Source: Microbacterium sp. MAH-37 (lineage in GTDB: Bacteria > Actinomycetota > Actinomycetes > Actinomycetales > Microbacteriaceae). From it: a stretch of 64,000 bases of DNA. The notes under the pieces are model-generated. The model was given only the letters and a program-made list of their open reading frames with translations, did no database searches and had not been told where the DNA came from. This document shows, piece by piece, positions 23,372 through 32,300 of this stretch (positions within the stretch are counted from its first letter, which is position 1; each line of letters opens with the position of its first letter). The stretch lies in contig NZ_WSEN01000006.1 of assembly GCF_009758255.1 (NCBI RefSeq), forward strand, positions 186,001 to 250,000, given 5' to 3'. A program made the position numbers and the translations under genes.

Positions 23372-23404
23372 GAAACGCCCTCGGCTCATGGCCGAGGGCG
23401 TTTC
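23372..23404 (+). terminator. rhlE terminator
   Basis: Arms GAAACGCCCTCGGC and GCCGAGGGCGTTTC are perfect, with loop TCATG, 12 nt after the stop codon. The right arm supplies the short T-run. Confidence 0.88.
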
Positions 23405-23523
23405 CGTTGCTCGGGTTCGCGCTGTGAGAATCGGCAGGCGCTACGCGAATACGCGCCGTACGAGCGAGAAGGTGCAGCGCGAACATCCGGCACGGTCGAG
23501 AGGTGCCGCGCGAGAGAACGCCT

Positions 23524-24420
23524 TCAGACCGCTGAGGGCGTCTCCTCATGCCGTGCCTGCCGCACGACCGGACGCTCGGGCACTCGCGGCGGATACACCA
23601 GGGTGACCAGCACCACCGAGATGATCATCAGCAGGAACCACGAGGTGATCTTGCTCGGTGAGACGAGCTCCCAGCCGCCGGCCTGATTGGGATACGACCA
23701 GGCACCCGCCCAGGTGCCGATGTTCTCGGCGGCGTAGATGAACACCGCGACCCCGCCGAACACTGCCAGCAGCGGCAGCCGCAGGGTCACCCGCCACGAC
23801 CGTGCGTACATCGTCGTCGGGAACCACAGCACCACCACGGCGGCGATCAGCACCCAGCGCAGGTCGATCCAGAAATGGTGCGCGAAGAAGTTCGCGTAGA
23901 TCGCCGCGGCGAGCACGACGGTGAGCCAGCGCCGCGGATAGCAGGTGAACCCGAGGTCGAACAGCCGGTGCACACGCACCATGTACGAACCGACCGCGCC
24001 GTACATGAACCCGCTGAACAGGGGCACCGCGCCGAGGTGCAGGAAGCCGCCCGCCGCGTACTCCCATGATCCGACATCCGTCTTGAAGAGCTCCATCACG
24101 GTGCCGGTGACGTGGAAGATCACGATCACCCACAGCTCGCGGCCGGTCTCGAGCCGGAACCCGATCATCACGACCTGGATCAGCACCGCAGCGATCGTCA
24201 GCGCGTCGTTGCGGGCGAGCAGCGCGTCATCGGGGTACCAGAGCCGGGCCGCGATGATGAGGATGAGCAGGGAGGCGCCGAAGATACACGCCCACGCCTG
24301 CTTGAGCAGGAAGACCGCGAACTCGATCAGTCCGGCGCGGATGCCGTGGCGCGGAGCGCCCTGCAGCACGCGCCTCGCGACGACGTCGATCCGGCGTTCG
24401 AGAGAGGTGCCCCGCTGCAT
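23524..24420 (-). CDS. DUF817 family integral membrane protein (YoaT-like)
   Basis: Protein of 298 aa with about eight hydrophobic helices. Family phrases are FLLKQAWACIFGASLL, FRLETGRELWVIVIFH, GTVMELFKTDVGSWEY and the strongly conserved VPLFSGFMYGAVGSYMVR. It corresponds to COG3739/DUF817 (B. subtilis YoaT). Function is unknown, though several His/Glu/Asp residues lie within helices (ANFFAHHFWIDLRW). The start at 24420 is supported by TAGCCT ending 7 nt upstream on the minus strand, with no Shine-Dalgarno, so it is probably leaderless. It follows the PHP gene on the same strand. Confidence 0.9.
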   Translation of the reverse strand: MQRGTSLERRIDVVARRVLQGAPRHGIRAGLIEFAVFLLKQAWACIFGASLLILIIAARLWYPDDALLARNDALTIAAVLIQVVMIGFRLETGRELWVIVIFHVTGTVMELFKTDVGSWEYAAGGFLHLGAVPLFSGFMYGAVGSYMVRVHRLFDLGFTCYPRRWLTVVLAAAIYANFFAHHFWIDLRWVLIAAVVVLWFPTTMYARSWRVTLRLPLLAVFGGVAVFIYAAENIGTWAGAWSYPNQAGGWELVSPSKITSWFLLMIISVVLVTLVYPPRVPERPVVRQARHEETPSAV

Positions 24421-24458
24421 GGAGTGAGGCTACTGACGGCGGATGAAGGAATCCTGGA

Positions 24459-25334
24459 TCAGTCCGGGTACCGCGGCGCCGAGCCTGTGCCGCGGGCGAC
24501 CAGGCGTGCGAGCATGTCCGCGCCGGTGCTGTTCTCCCCGGGCACATTGGGCTTGCCGGCGCCGTGGTAGTCGCTCGAGCCGGTGATGATCAGGTCGTGC
24601 CGCGAAGCGATCTCGCGCAGCATCCGCTTGCCCTGCTCGGTGTTCTCACGGTGCTCGATCTCGAAGCCGGCCAGCCCCGCATCGATGAGCCGCTCGATGA
24701 ACGGAACGGGCATCATGCGGTCGCGGCCCGCCGTGGCCGGGTGGGCGATGATCGCCACTCCCCCGGCATCCGTGATCAGGCGCACCGCGGTGAGCGGATC
24801 CGGCGCGTAGTGCGGCTCGTAGTAGCCGGTGCGCGGATGCAGGATGCCGTCGAACGCCTCCCCGCGGTCGACCACGATGCCGCGCGCGATCAGCGCGTCG
24901 GCGATGTGCGGCCGTCCGATCGTCGCATCGCCTGTGGTCTGACCGATCACGTCGTCCCAGGTGAGGTCGTAGTCCCGTGAGATGTTGCGGACGATGCGCT
25001 CCGCGCGACCGATGCGGTCATCCCGGATGCGGTTCGTCTCGGCGAGCAGTGCGGCGTCCGTCGGATCGAACAGATAGCCCAGCACGTGCACGCTGCGCCA
25101 CTCGTGCTTCGCGGACATCTCCATGCCGGGGATGAAGGTCATGCCCAGCGCGACGGCCTCGTCGCCGGCCTCGTCCCACCCCGTGGTCCGGTCATGATCG
25201 GTCAGTGCGACCGTGCGCAACCCATGCGCGTGCGCCTGGCGCACCACCTCGGCCGGCGCCTGGGTCCCGTCGGAGTGGTTCGAGTGCAGATGCAGGTCGC
25301 CAGGACCTGCGATCAGCGGGGCGCCGGTGGTCAT
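24459..25334 (-). CDS. PHP-domain phosphoesterase (COG0613, TrpH/RNase AM-like)
   Basis: Metal-dependent phosphoesterase of 291 aa with the full PHP metal set: HLHSNHSDG, LTDHDRTTG, GMEMSAKHE, VHVLGY, GRPHIAD, IIAHPAT and SSDYHG. The subgroup includes nucleoside-3',5'-bisphosphate phosphatases and the 5'-3' exonuclease RNase AM; which activity this one has cannot be told from the motifs. The ATG at 25334 has TACGCT ending 7 nt upstream. A GTG 39 nt further upstream has neither promoter nor ribosome site and would include the promoter. The divergent EEP gene begins 64 bp away, also leaderless. Confidence 0.92.
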   Translation of the reverse strand: MTTGAPLIAGPGDLHLHSNHSDGTQAPAEVVRQAHAHGLRTVALTDHDRTTGWDEAGDEAVALGMTFIPGMEMSAKHEWRSVHVLGYLFDPTDAALLAETNRIRDDRIGRAERIVRNISRDYDLTWDDVIGQTTGDATIGRPHIADALIARGIVVDRGEAFDGILHPRTGYYEPHYAPDPLTAVRLITDAGGVAIIAHPATAGRDRMMPVPFIERLIDAGLAGFEIEHRENTEQGKRMLREIASRHDLIITGSSDYHGAGKPNVPGENSTGADMLARLVARGTGSAPRYPD

Positions 25335-25398
25335 CCTTCGAGCGTACTCACCCGGCGCGATCAGGGGCGTCACAGCGCGAACCCGTAGGCTCGAGGGG

Positions 25399-26421
25399 AT
25401 GTTCCGACTTCTGGGTCTGCTGCTGACCGTGCTCTACGCGATCACCGCGGCCGTCCTCGTGTGGCCGCAGTTCTTCCGGCTGGAGCAGACGTTCCCGTTC
25501 GCCCAGCTGGTGGCGTCCCGTGGCGTGCTGCTGATCGCCTTCGCAGTGGTCGGCGTGCTCTCGCTGCTGTTGATGATCGCGCGGCCCCTGCGCGGCTTCG
25601 CGGCATCCCTGCTGGTCGTGTCGATCGTCGCCTGCGGAGCGGTCGGGGTGATCGGGAGCTTCCGCGGACTGTCCGAGGGCGCCCTTCCGGAGAAGACCGA
25701 CGACAGCGTGCGCGTGATGACCTGGAACACGCGCGGCGAGGCGGCGTCCGCCGACACGATCGCGCGTGCGGCCGTCGAACAGCAGGCCGACATCGTCACC
25801 CTGCCCGAGACGGCGGACGGCGTCGGCGAGCGCATCGCCGTGCTGATGCGCGAGAGCGGACGCCCGATGTGGGTGCACAACGTGAACATCCGGCCCGACG
25901 TGCAGAACGGGCCGCAGGCGTGGCAGACCACGGTGCTGATCTCCCCCGCCCTCGGCGACTACTCCGTGATCCAGTCGTCGGCCGACGGATCGAGCAACAC
26001 GAAATCGGTGCCGAGCGTCGTCGCGATGCCCGTCGACGGACATGGCCCGACCGTCGTGGCGGTGCACGCCGTCGCGCCGCGTCAGGACGCGATGGACAAG
26101 TGGCGCACCGACCTGCAGTGGATCGCCGACCAGTGCCCGAAGGGCGACTTCATCCTCGCCGGCGACTTCAATGCCACCGTCGACCACATGGCCAGGCTGG
26201 GCGTCGACGGCGGCGACATGGGCCGCTGCCAGGACGTCGCGACCCGCACCGGAACCGGGATGTGGGGCACCTGGCCCAGCAGCATCCCCGCACTGCTCTC
26301 CGCCCCGATCGACCACATCATGGCGAGCGCGAACTGGACTCCCACCGGGTCGCTTGTGATCGACGACGCCGCCGGCTCCGACCACCGCGCGCTGGTGGCG
26401 CAGCTCGAACCCACACGCTAG
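25399..26421 (+). CDS. Membrane-anchored endonuclease/exonuclease/phosphatase (EEP) family protein
   Basis: Protein of 340 aa. Three N-terminal transmembrane helices (about 2-20, 37-60 and 66-90) are followed by an extracytoplasmic EEP domain. Catalytic landmarks are RVMTWNTRGE (Asn), LPETADG (Glu metal ligand), AVHAVAP (His), LAGDFNATVDH (Asp/Asn) and the terminal SDHRALVAQL (Asp-His). The architecture matches the vancomycin-resistance-associated VanJ-like and secreted phospholipase/phosphatase groups, with no proof of substrate. TAGGCT ends 7 nt before the ATG. A Shine-Dalgarno-like GAGGGG abuts the ATG too closely to be used, so the mRNA is probably leaderless. Confidence 0.9.
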   Translation: MFRLLGLLLTVLYAITAAVLVWPQFFRLEQTFPFAQLVASRGVLLIAFAVVGVLSLLLMIARPLRGFAASLLVVSIVACGAVGVIGSFRGLSEGALPEKTDDSVRVMTWNTRGEAASADTIARAAVEQQADIVTLPETADGVGERIAVLMRESGRPMWVHNVNIRPDVQNGPQAWQTTVLISPALGDYSVIQSSADGSSNTKSVPSVVAMPVDGHGPTVVAVHAVAPRQDAMDKWRTDLQWIADQCPKGDFILAGDFNATVDHMARLGVDGGDMGRCQDVATRTGTGMWGTWPSSIPALLSAPIDHIMASANWTPTGSLVIDDAAGSDHRALVAQLEPTR

Positions 26422-26485
26422 AAAGGCTAGCGAGGGCCACTCGCCCTTCCGGCAGAAGCCGGTCTTCCAAAGATGAAAGGCCGTC

Positions 26486-27988
26486 ATGACTTCCCAATCC
26501 CGACGCCGAACGCTGCGCAGCATCGTCGGCACCGCCGCCGCCCTCGGGCTCGTCCTCACGGGCGGGCTCAGTGCCACGGCCGGCACGTCCGACACCTCGA
26601 CGCCCGTACCGGTGAATCCGCCGGACGGCACCGTGATGAGCTACGTGGTCAACACCGGCCAGGCGAACCCCGGCCAGACCCGCAAGGCCGAGAAGGCCGT
26701 CACCGATGCCGGAGGCGTCGTGGTGCAGAGCTGGCCCGAGATCGGCGTGATCGTCGCACAGTCCGACCGCGCCGCGTTCCGCGACAGCGTCAAGGTCACC
26801 GGCAAGAACGTCATCACCTCGGTCGGCGCCACCCGCACCGCAGAGGTCAAGGACAAGGTCACCGGCCCGGGCGTTCCGTGGGGTCCCGGCTCGTCGGGCT
26901 GGAATCAGGGCAAGAACAAGCCGGTCAACGGCGATGAGCCGTCCGCACCGATCCCCGGTTCGGGCACCGAGCAGTACACGTCGCTGCAGTGGGACATGAG
27001 GATAATCCACTCCGATGAGGCCAACCTGTTCACGGACGGCAGCCGCAACGTGCTGGTCGGCGTGCTCGACTCGGGCATCGATCCGACGCATCCGGACCTC
27101 GCCGCCAACATCGACGTCGCAGACTCCGTCAACTGCACGGCGGGAGGCCGGCCCGACCAGTCCGAGGGCGGCTGGTACCCGACGACCTCCTCGCACGGCA
27201 CGCACGTCGCGGGGACGATCGCCGCGGCGCGCAACGGCGTCGGCATCGTCGGTGTCGCGCCGAACGTGCGCGTGGCTTCGGTGAAGGTCGTCAACGACGA
27301 CGGGTTCATCTACCCGGAGTATGCGATCTGCGGCTTCATGTGGGCCGGTCAGCGCGGGATGGACGTCACGAACAACAGCTACTACATCGACCCGTTCGAG
27401 TTCTGGTGCGGTGACCAGCCCGACCAGGCCGCTGTGAAGGAAGCGGTCACGCGCGCCGTCAAGTGGTCCGAGGACAAGGGCGTCGTCAGCGCCGCCGCTG
27501 CAGGCAACTCGGGTCTCGACCTCACGACCAACACGGTCGACGAGGGCAGCCCGAACGATGCGCCCGAGCCGGTGACCCGCACGATCAACGAGGGCTGCCT
27601 GGACATCCCCACGCAGCTCCCGGGCGTCGTGACGGTCTCGTCGCTCACCGAGTCCGGCCAGTTGTCGTACTTCTCGAACCGAGGCCTCGGACAGATCGAT
27701 GTCGCCGCCCCCGGTTCGCGCATCGCGTCGACGGTCCCCGGCGGCGGCTGGGCGTACATGAGCGGCACGTCGATGGCCTCGCCGCACGTCGCGGGTGTGC
27801 TCGCTCTGATGAAGTCGGCGCACCCCGATCTGACGCCGGCGCAGATGGTCGAGAAGCTGCGCGCGGATGCGACGCCGACGGCGTGCTCGGCACCGCAGTA
27901 CGACGAGGGTCCGGCCTGCGTGGGCACGGACGCGCTGAACAGCTATTACGGCACCGGCATCGTCAATGCGCTGAAGGCCGTGCAGTGA
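26486..27988 (+). CDS. Secreted S8 family (subtilisin-like) serine peptidase
   Basis: Protein of 500 aa. A signal peptide (basic SRRR, hydrophobic VGTAAALGLVLTGGLSATAG, cleavage about residue 33) is followed by a propeptide of about 130 residues. The catalytic domain has Asp195 (VLDSGID), His237 (SSHGTHVAG), the oxyanion Asn341 (AAGNSG) and Ser429 (MSGTSMASPHVAG). Several cysteines (217, 282, 308, 371 and near 468/477) suggest disulfides and so an external location. There is no C-terminal membrane helix or ESX gene nearby, so it is not a mycosin. GAAAGG stands 5 nt before the ATG. It is an extracellular protease, probably nutritional. Confidence 0.94.
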   Translation: MTSQSRRRTLRSIVGTAAALGLVLTGGLSATAGTSDTSTPVPVNPPDGTVMSYVVNTGQANPGQTRKAEKAVTDAGGVVVQSWPEIGVIVAQSDRAAFRDSVKVTGKNVITSVGATRTAEVKDKVTGPGVPWGPGSSGWNQGKNKPVNGDEPSAPIPGSGTEQYTSLQWDMRIIHSDEANLFTDGSRNVLVGVLDSGIDPTHPDLAANIDVADSVNCTAGGRPDQSEGGWYPTTSSHGTHVAGTIAAARNGVGIVGVAPNVRVASVKVVNDDGFIYPEYAICGFMWAGQRGMDVTNNSYYIDPFEFWCGDQPDQAAVKEAVTRAVKWSEDKGVVSAAAAGNSGLDLTTNTVDEGSPNDAPEPVTRTINEGCLDIPTQLPGVVTVSSLTESGQLSYFSNRGLGQIDVAAPGSRIASTVPGGGWAYMSGTSMASPHVAGVLALMKSAHPDLTPAQMVEKLRADATPTACSAPQYDEGPACVGTDALNSYYGTGIVNALKAVQ

Positions 27989-28006
27989 TCTGACATCGCC
28001 GTAGCG

Positions 28007-28044
28007 CAGGACCCGGGTGGGACATCAAAACCGCCCGGGTCCTG
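28007..28044 (+). terminator. Terminator after S8 peptidase gene
   Basis: CAGGACCCGGG pairs perfectly with CCCGGGTCCTG around a 16-nt loop containing AAAA, 19 nt after the stop codon. Confidence 0.75.
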
Positions 28045-28071
28045 TCATGTGAGGAGTGAGAGGATGGAGGC

Positions 28072-29493
28072 ATGAGCACCCCCGCAGACGGCGACACGAT
28101 CGCCGAGACCTCCGACGCCGCCGTCGTCGAGGAGAAGACCAACCGGCGTCAGCCGTTCCCCCAGGGCTTCCTGGACACGATCTCGACCGGCTGGGCCGAG
28201 CGCACCGAGTCGCTGCCCGCAGCACGCGCGCAGGCTCCTTATGCCGCTGCCCGCCGCGACACCGTCTCGAAGGCGTTCGCCGGCAAGCGCCTGGTGGTGC
28301 CGGCCGGTTCGCTGAAGCAGCGCAGCAACGACACCGACTACCCGTTCCGCGCGCACTCCGCCTTCACCCACCTGACCGGCTGGGCGGCCGACTCCGAGCC
28401 GGACTCGCTGCTGGTGTTCGAGCCGACGGCGGGCGGACACGACGTCACGCTGTACTTCCGCGAGCGCGCCGACCGCACCACCGCGGAGTTCTACTCGGAT
28501 GCCACGATCGGCGAGTTCTGGATCGGCCCCCGTCCGTCGCTGGCCGGTGTGGCCGCCGACCTCGGCGTGGCCACCGCGCACCTGGACGACTTCGCCGCAG
28601 GCTCCGACGACCTGGTGGTCGACGACGACGACGAGCTCACCCGGTTCGTCTCCGAGCTGCGGCTGATCAAGGACGAATACGAGATCGCCGAGATGAAGCA
28701 CGCGGTCGCCGTCACGGCATCCGGCTTCGACGACGTGATCCGCGACCTGCCCCGGGCGATCGCGCACCCCCGCGGCGAGCGCATCGTCGAGGGCGTCTTC
28801 CATCAGCGCGCCCGCAGCGACGGCAACTGGGAGGGCTACGACACGATCGCGGCATCCGGCCCGCACGCCTGCTACCTGCACTGGACCCGCAACGACGGCG
28901 CCGTCATCCCCGGCGACCTGATCCTCATCGACGCGGGCGTCGAGGCCGACAGCCTCTACACCGCCGACATCACCCGCACCCTGCCGGTGTCCGGCACGTT
29001 CACCGAGGTGCAGCGCCGCGTCTACGAGACGGTGCGCGAGGCGGCGGATGCCGCATTCGCCGCCGCCCGTCCCGGTGTGAAGTTCCGTGCCGTGCACGAG
29101 GCCGCCATGAAGGTCATCGCCGAGCGCACCGCCGAGTGGGGCGTGCTGCCGGTGAGCGCCGAGGAGGCTCTGGACGCCGACAAGGGCGGTCAGCAGCGCC
29201 GGTACATGGTGCACGGCACGTCGCATCACCTGGGCATCGACGTGCACGACTGCGCGCAGGCCCGCCGCGAGATGTACTACGACGGCGAGCTCAAGGCCGG
29301 CATGGTGTTCACGATCGAGCCTGGCCTGTACTTCCAGATCGACGACGTGACCGTGCCGGAGGAGCTCCGCGGGATCGGCGTGCGCATCGAGGACGACATC
29401 CTGATGACCGAGGACGGCCCCGTGAACCTCTCGGCCGACATCCCGCGCACGGCCGACGAGGTCGAGGCCTGGATGGCACGGGCGCAGGCATGA
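28072..29493 (+). CDS. pepP: Xaa-Pro aminopeptidase (aminopeptidase P, M24B)
   Basis: Cytosolic metallopeptidase of 473 aa that removes N-terminal residues preceding proline. The N-terminal domain (to about 235) includes FRAHSAFTHLTGW. The pita-bread domain has the five metal ligands in LILIDAGVE, YTADITRT, HGTSHHLGIDVHD, FTIEPGLYF and GVRIEDDI. The first 40 residues are an acidic, poorly conserved extension common in actinobacteria. GTGAGAGGATGGAGG-type purine stretches precede the ATG as ribosome site. The stop overlaps the next small membrane gene (ATGA). Confidence 0.95.
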   Translation: MSTPADGDTIAETSDAAVVEEKTNRRQPFPQGFLDTISTGWAERTESLPAARAQAPYAAARRDTVSKAFAGKRLVVPAGSLKQRSNDTDYPFRAHSAFTHLTGWAADSEPDSLLVFEPTAGGHDVTLYFRERADRTTAEFYSDATIGEFWIGPRPSLAGVAADLGVATAHLDDFAAGSDDLVVDDDDELTRFVSELRLIKDEYEIAEMKHAVAVTASGFDDVIRDLPRAIAHPRGERIVEGVFHQRARSDGNWEGYDTIAASGPHACYLHWTRNDGAVIPGDLILIDAGVEADSLYTADITRTLPVSGTFTEVQRRVYETVREAADAAFAAARPGVKFRAVHEAAMKVIAERTAEWGVLPVSAEEALDADKGGQQRRYMVHGTSHHLGIDVHDCAQARREMYYDGELKAGMVFTIEPGLYFQIDDVTVPEELRGIGVRIEDDILMTEDGPVNLSADIPRTADEVEAWMARAQA

Positions 29494-29732
29494 TGGCCGG
29501 CCTCACCGGCTGGCACATGCTGCTGATCATGCCGTTCATCTGGGCGATCATCGCGGCGGTCGTCGGCCTGGTCGTCTACTTCGCGGTGCGCTTCGCCGTG
29601 CTGCACGCGCTGAAGGCGCACACGCGCTGGGTGGATGCCGGCAAGCCGGCGGGCACGACGGCGGCTCCGTATCCGCCGGCCGGCCCGGCGCAGGGCCCGG
29701 CGGCGCCGCCGCAGGCGCCAGACGCGCCGTGA
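29490..29732 (+). CDS. Small single-pass or hairpin membrane protein
   Basis: Protein of 80 aa starting MMAGLTGWHMLLIMPF. A long hydrophobic stretch (about 6-38) is followed by a Pro/Ala/Gly-rich cytoplasmic or external tail. The ATG overlaps the pepP stop as ATGA, and its own stop overlaps the next GTG as GTGA, so three genes are coupled. I do not recognise a family; the sequence looks like the small membrane proteins common in Microbacteriaceae. Confidence 0.7.
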   Translation: MMAGLTGWHMLLIMPFIWAIIAAVVGLVVYFAVRFAVLHALKAHTRWVDAGKPAGTTAAPYPPAGPAQGPAAPPQAPDAP

Positions 29733-30637
29733 CGGGCGAGTCACGCATGCACGACGGCCAGCTGGTCCTGGAGGACCGGCTGGCCGTCGCGTTGATCTCG
29801 GCCTCCGTACCGGAGGCGGACGGGATGCCGGTGCGCAGACTCCCCTCGCCGGGGACGGTGAACGCGCTGTTCCGCATCGGCGACGGTCTGGTCGCGCGCT
29901 TCCCGCTGGTCTCGACGGATCTCGCGGAGGTGCGTGCCGAGGCCGAGCGGATGACCGAGTTCGCCGAGATCTCCCCGGTGCCCGCGCCCCGCCCGGTGCG
30001 CGTGCTCGAGGCCTCGGCGGAGTACCCCTCGGCGTGGATGGTCGCCTCATGGGTCGACGGCGAGACGGCGGAGGGGCTCTCGGATGCCCGGTATCCACTG
30101 CTCGCCGGCGACCTCGCGCGCCTCATCGTCGCACTGCGGTCAGAGCCGCTGCGCGGCCGCGCATTCGACGGGACCGGCCGAGGCGGAGAACTGACCGACC
30201 ACGACGACTGGGTCGAAGAGTGCTTCGACCGCAGCGGGCACTTGCTCGACGTCGACGCGGGGCGTGCGATGTGGGCGCGGCTGCGCAGCATCCCGCATCC
30301 GGGGGTCGAGACGATGTCGCATCGCGACCTGACGCCCCCGAATCTCATCGTGTCGCGCGAGGGACGGCTGACGGGCGTGCTCGACACCGGTTCGTTCGGT
30401 CCTGTCGACCCGTCGCTCGACCTCGTCGCGGCGTGGCATCTGCTCGATGCCGAAGATCGCGCTGTGCTGAGGTCCGGAGTCGGTTCGGATGACGCGGAGT
30501 GGCGGCGCGGCGCCGCCTGGGCGCTGCAGCAGGCGATGGGCCTCGGCTGGTACTACGAGCGCACGAACCCGGCGATGGCGCGGCTCGGTCTGCGCACGAT
30601 GGGGCGGCTGCTGGCGGCGGAGGAGCTGCGCGGCTGA
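29729..30637 (+). CDS. APH-family phosphotransferase (aminoglycoside phosphotransferase-like)
   Basis: Kinase-like protein of 302 aa with intact catalytic motifs: SHRDLTPPNLIV (Asp200, Asn205) and the metal loop VLDTGSFGPVDPSLDLVAAW (Asp219). The N-lobe has GTVNALFRIGDGLVARFP. The set resembles bacterial APH(2'')/APH(3')-like proteins, which act on antibiotics or, more often, on small hydroxylated metabolites; no antibiotic role can be claimed. The GTG start overlaps the preceding stop (GTGA). An ATG at 29747 is an alternative. It ends just before a hairpin. Confidence 0.85.
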   Translation: MTGESRMHDGQLVLEDRLAVALISASVPEADGMPVRRLPSPGTVNALFRIGDGLVARFPLVSTDLAEVRAEAERMTEFAEISPVPAPRPVRVLEASAEYPSAWMVASWVDGETAEGLSDARYPLLAGDLARLIVALRSEPLRGRAFDGTGRGGELTDHDDWVEECFDRSGHLLDVDAGRAMWARLRSIPHPGVETMSHRDLTPPNLIVSREGRLTGVLDTGSFGPVDPSLDLVAAWHLLDAEDRAVLRSGVGSDDAEWRRGAAWALQQAMGLGWYYERTNPAMARLGLRTMGRLLAAEELRG

Positions 30638-30659
30638 CCGACCGCTGCCGCCGGTCGGT
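30637..30659 (+). terminator. Hairpin at the end of the pepP cluster
   Basis: ACCGACCG pairs with CGGTCGGT across a 7-nt loop, overlapping the stop codon and followed by TTGT. The remaining 110 bp to the convergent O-methyltransferase gene contain two GCGAGATTC direct repeats and nothing else I can name. Confidence 0.6.
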
Positions 30660-30772
30660 TGTCAGCAGGTCGGCGAGATTCGGGCGAGACCCCGAGTTCC
30701 GCGCGAGATTCCTGTGCGGAACACCGATCTCACGCAGCAGCCGGGGGCTTGCGGCGATCTCGTTCCGCGCGG

Positions 30773-31474
30773 TCAGCGGCGGCGGGCGACGATGATGCCG
30801 TCCCAGCCCTTCACTCCCACGGTCTGCAGCGCCGTGGCATCCAGCTCGGGATTCTCGGCGATGTCGCGCACCACCTGACGCACGCCGGCCACGCGCGGGT
30901 CGTCGCTGTCGGGATCGATGACGGCGCCGTCACGCACGACGTTGTCGATCACGATGAGCGCGCCGGGGTGTGTCAGCCTCAGGGCGGCTGCGAGATAGCG
31001 CGGGTTGCTGGGCTTGTCGGCGTCGATGAAGACGAAGTCGAAGGGCTCGGTGCCGTCCGCGATCAAGCGTTCGGCGGAGTCTCCCGCCGGGCCGAGAAGC
31101 GTCTCGATCCGGTCTGCCACCCCGGCCCGCGCGAAGTTCTGCCGTGCGACATCCGCATTCTGCTGTTCGAGTTCGAGGGTGACCACTCGGCCTTCGGCGC
31201 CGACGGCCCGCGCGAACCAGATGGTGGAGTAGCCGGCGAGCGTGCCGAACTCGAGCACGCGCCGGGCTCCGACGAGCTGGACGAGCATGCCGAGCAGCGC
31301 ACCCTGGTTCGCGGCGACCTCCGCGTTCGGCATCGTCGTCTCGGCACCGGACTCCCGCGCAGCGACGAGAGCGTCGTCCTCGTGCACGAGTTCACCGGCG
31401 AAGTACTCGTCGACGGCGTGCCACTCGGCGGGAGCCGCGTAGCGGTTGATCAGAGTCTCGGGTGCTTCAGGCAT
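30773..31474 (-). CDS. SAM-dependent O-methyltransferase (family 3, COMT-like)
   Basis: Protein of 233 aa. Rossmann-fold methyltransferase with SAM motif VLEFGTLAGYSTIWFARAVG, acidic residue in VVTLELEQQNADVA, metal/catalytic DFVFIDADKPSNPRYL and ALIVIDNVVRDG. The motifs match class I metal-dependent O-methyltransferases related to caffeoyl-CoA OMT and mycobacterial Rv0187-like proteins. The substrate is unknown. I chose the ATG at 31474 because CAGGAT ends 8 nt upstream (leaderless). The ATG at 31483 would overlap that box. It is divergent from the following kinase-like gene with only 45 bp between starts. Confidence 0.9.
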   Translation of the reverse strand: MPEAPETLINRYAAPAEWHAVDEYFAGELVHEDDALVAARESGAETTMPNAEVAANQGALLGMLVQLVGARRVLEFGTLAGYSTIWFARAVGAEGRVVTLELEQQNADVARQNFARAGVADRIETLLGPAGDSAERLIADGTEPFDFVFIDADKPSNPRYLAAALRLTHPGALIVIDNVVRDGAVIDPDSDDPRVAGVRQVVRDIAENPELDATALQTVGVKGWDGIIVARRR

Positions 31475-31519
31475 CACCCTCATCCTGGCACGCGCCTCAG
31501 CTCCCCTACGCTGTGTCTC

Positions 31520-32260
31520 GTGGACACCGAGCACCCGCTGACCGGCGGCAACGCGACGGACACCGTCGTGCGGATCGGCACGACGGTGCGGAAGCCCTGG
31601 ACCCCGAAGACGCCGCTCGTGCATGCGTTCGTGCAGCACGTCCGCGGCGGCGGTGTGGACGCGCCTGCTGTGCTCGGACGCGACGAGCAGGGCAGGCAGA
31701 TCCTGGAGTTCGTGCCGGGAAGCGAGCCGGAAGTGCTCTCCTCCGAGGACCTGCACCGGGTCGGGCGCATCGTTCGCGGCATCCATGACGCGGCGGCCAC
31801 GTTCCCGTTCCGCACGACGGATGCCTCGGACGTGCTGCTCCCGGCACCGGAGGCACCGGAGCTGATCTGTCACGGCGACCTGACTCCGTGGAACCTCGTC
31901 GTAGGCGACCGCTGGGTGTTCATCGACTGGGACGGCGCCGGACCGAGCACGCGGCTGTGGGACCTGGCCTACTCGGCGTCGGCGTTCACGCTGAACGAGC
32001 CGGCGCAGGAGCCCGAGGAGGCCGCTGCCCGGCTGACCGCGTTCGTCGCGGGTTATGGCGCGGAGGGGCGCATGCGTGCTCTTCTCCCCGCGGCGATGGC
32101 TCAGCGCACGCAGGCGATGCTCCGGATGCTGCAGCGGGCGCACGGCCGCGGCGAGGAGCCGTGGGCGTCGATGTACGTCGAGGGTCACGGTGCACACTGG
32201 CGCGCGGTGTCCGAGTACGTGCGCGCGCACGAAGCGGTGTGGCGGGACGCTCTGCGCTGA
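31520..32260 (+). CDS. Phosphotransferase (APH family, short form)
   Basis: Protein of 246 aa. It keeps the APH catalytic residues: ICHGDLTPWNLVVG (Asp120, Asn125) and VFIDWDGAGPSTRLWDLAY (Asp136). The N-lobe is short (VRIGTTVRKPWTP). The HGDLTPWN and FIDWDGAGPSTRLWDL combination is typical of small actinobacterial phosphotransferases often annotated as trifolitoxin-immunity-like or aminoglycoside phosphotransferases. Role unknown. TACGCT ends 7 nt before the GTG start, so it is probably leaderless. It is the third APH-fold gene in the window and one of two with intact motifs. Confidence 0.88.
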   Translation: MDTEHPLTGGNATDTVVRIGTTVRKPWTPKTPLVHAFVQHVRGGGVDAPAVLGRDEQGRQILEFVPGSEPEVLSSEDLHRVGRIVRGIHDAAATFPFRTTDASDVLLPAPEAPELICHGDLTPWNLVVGDRWVFIDWDGAGPSTRLWDLAYSASAFTLNEPAQEPEEAAARLTAFVAGYGAEGRMRALLPAAMAQRTQAMLRMLQRAHGRGEEPWASMYVEGHGAHWRAVSEYVRAHEAVWRDALR

Positions 32261-32300
32261 CCGCGGCCTGGCGTCGCGCCGGCCGGATAGGCTCGGCAGC

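Noticed and set aside
26486..27988. Mycosin of a type VII secretion system
   Set aside because: No C-terminal membrane helix in the peptidase and no Ecc or WXG100 genes in the window.
29729..32260. Aminoglycoside resistance genes (two APH-family proteins)
   Set aside because: The APH fold is shared by many metabolite kinases; no close match to a known resistance determinant can be seen by eye.
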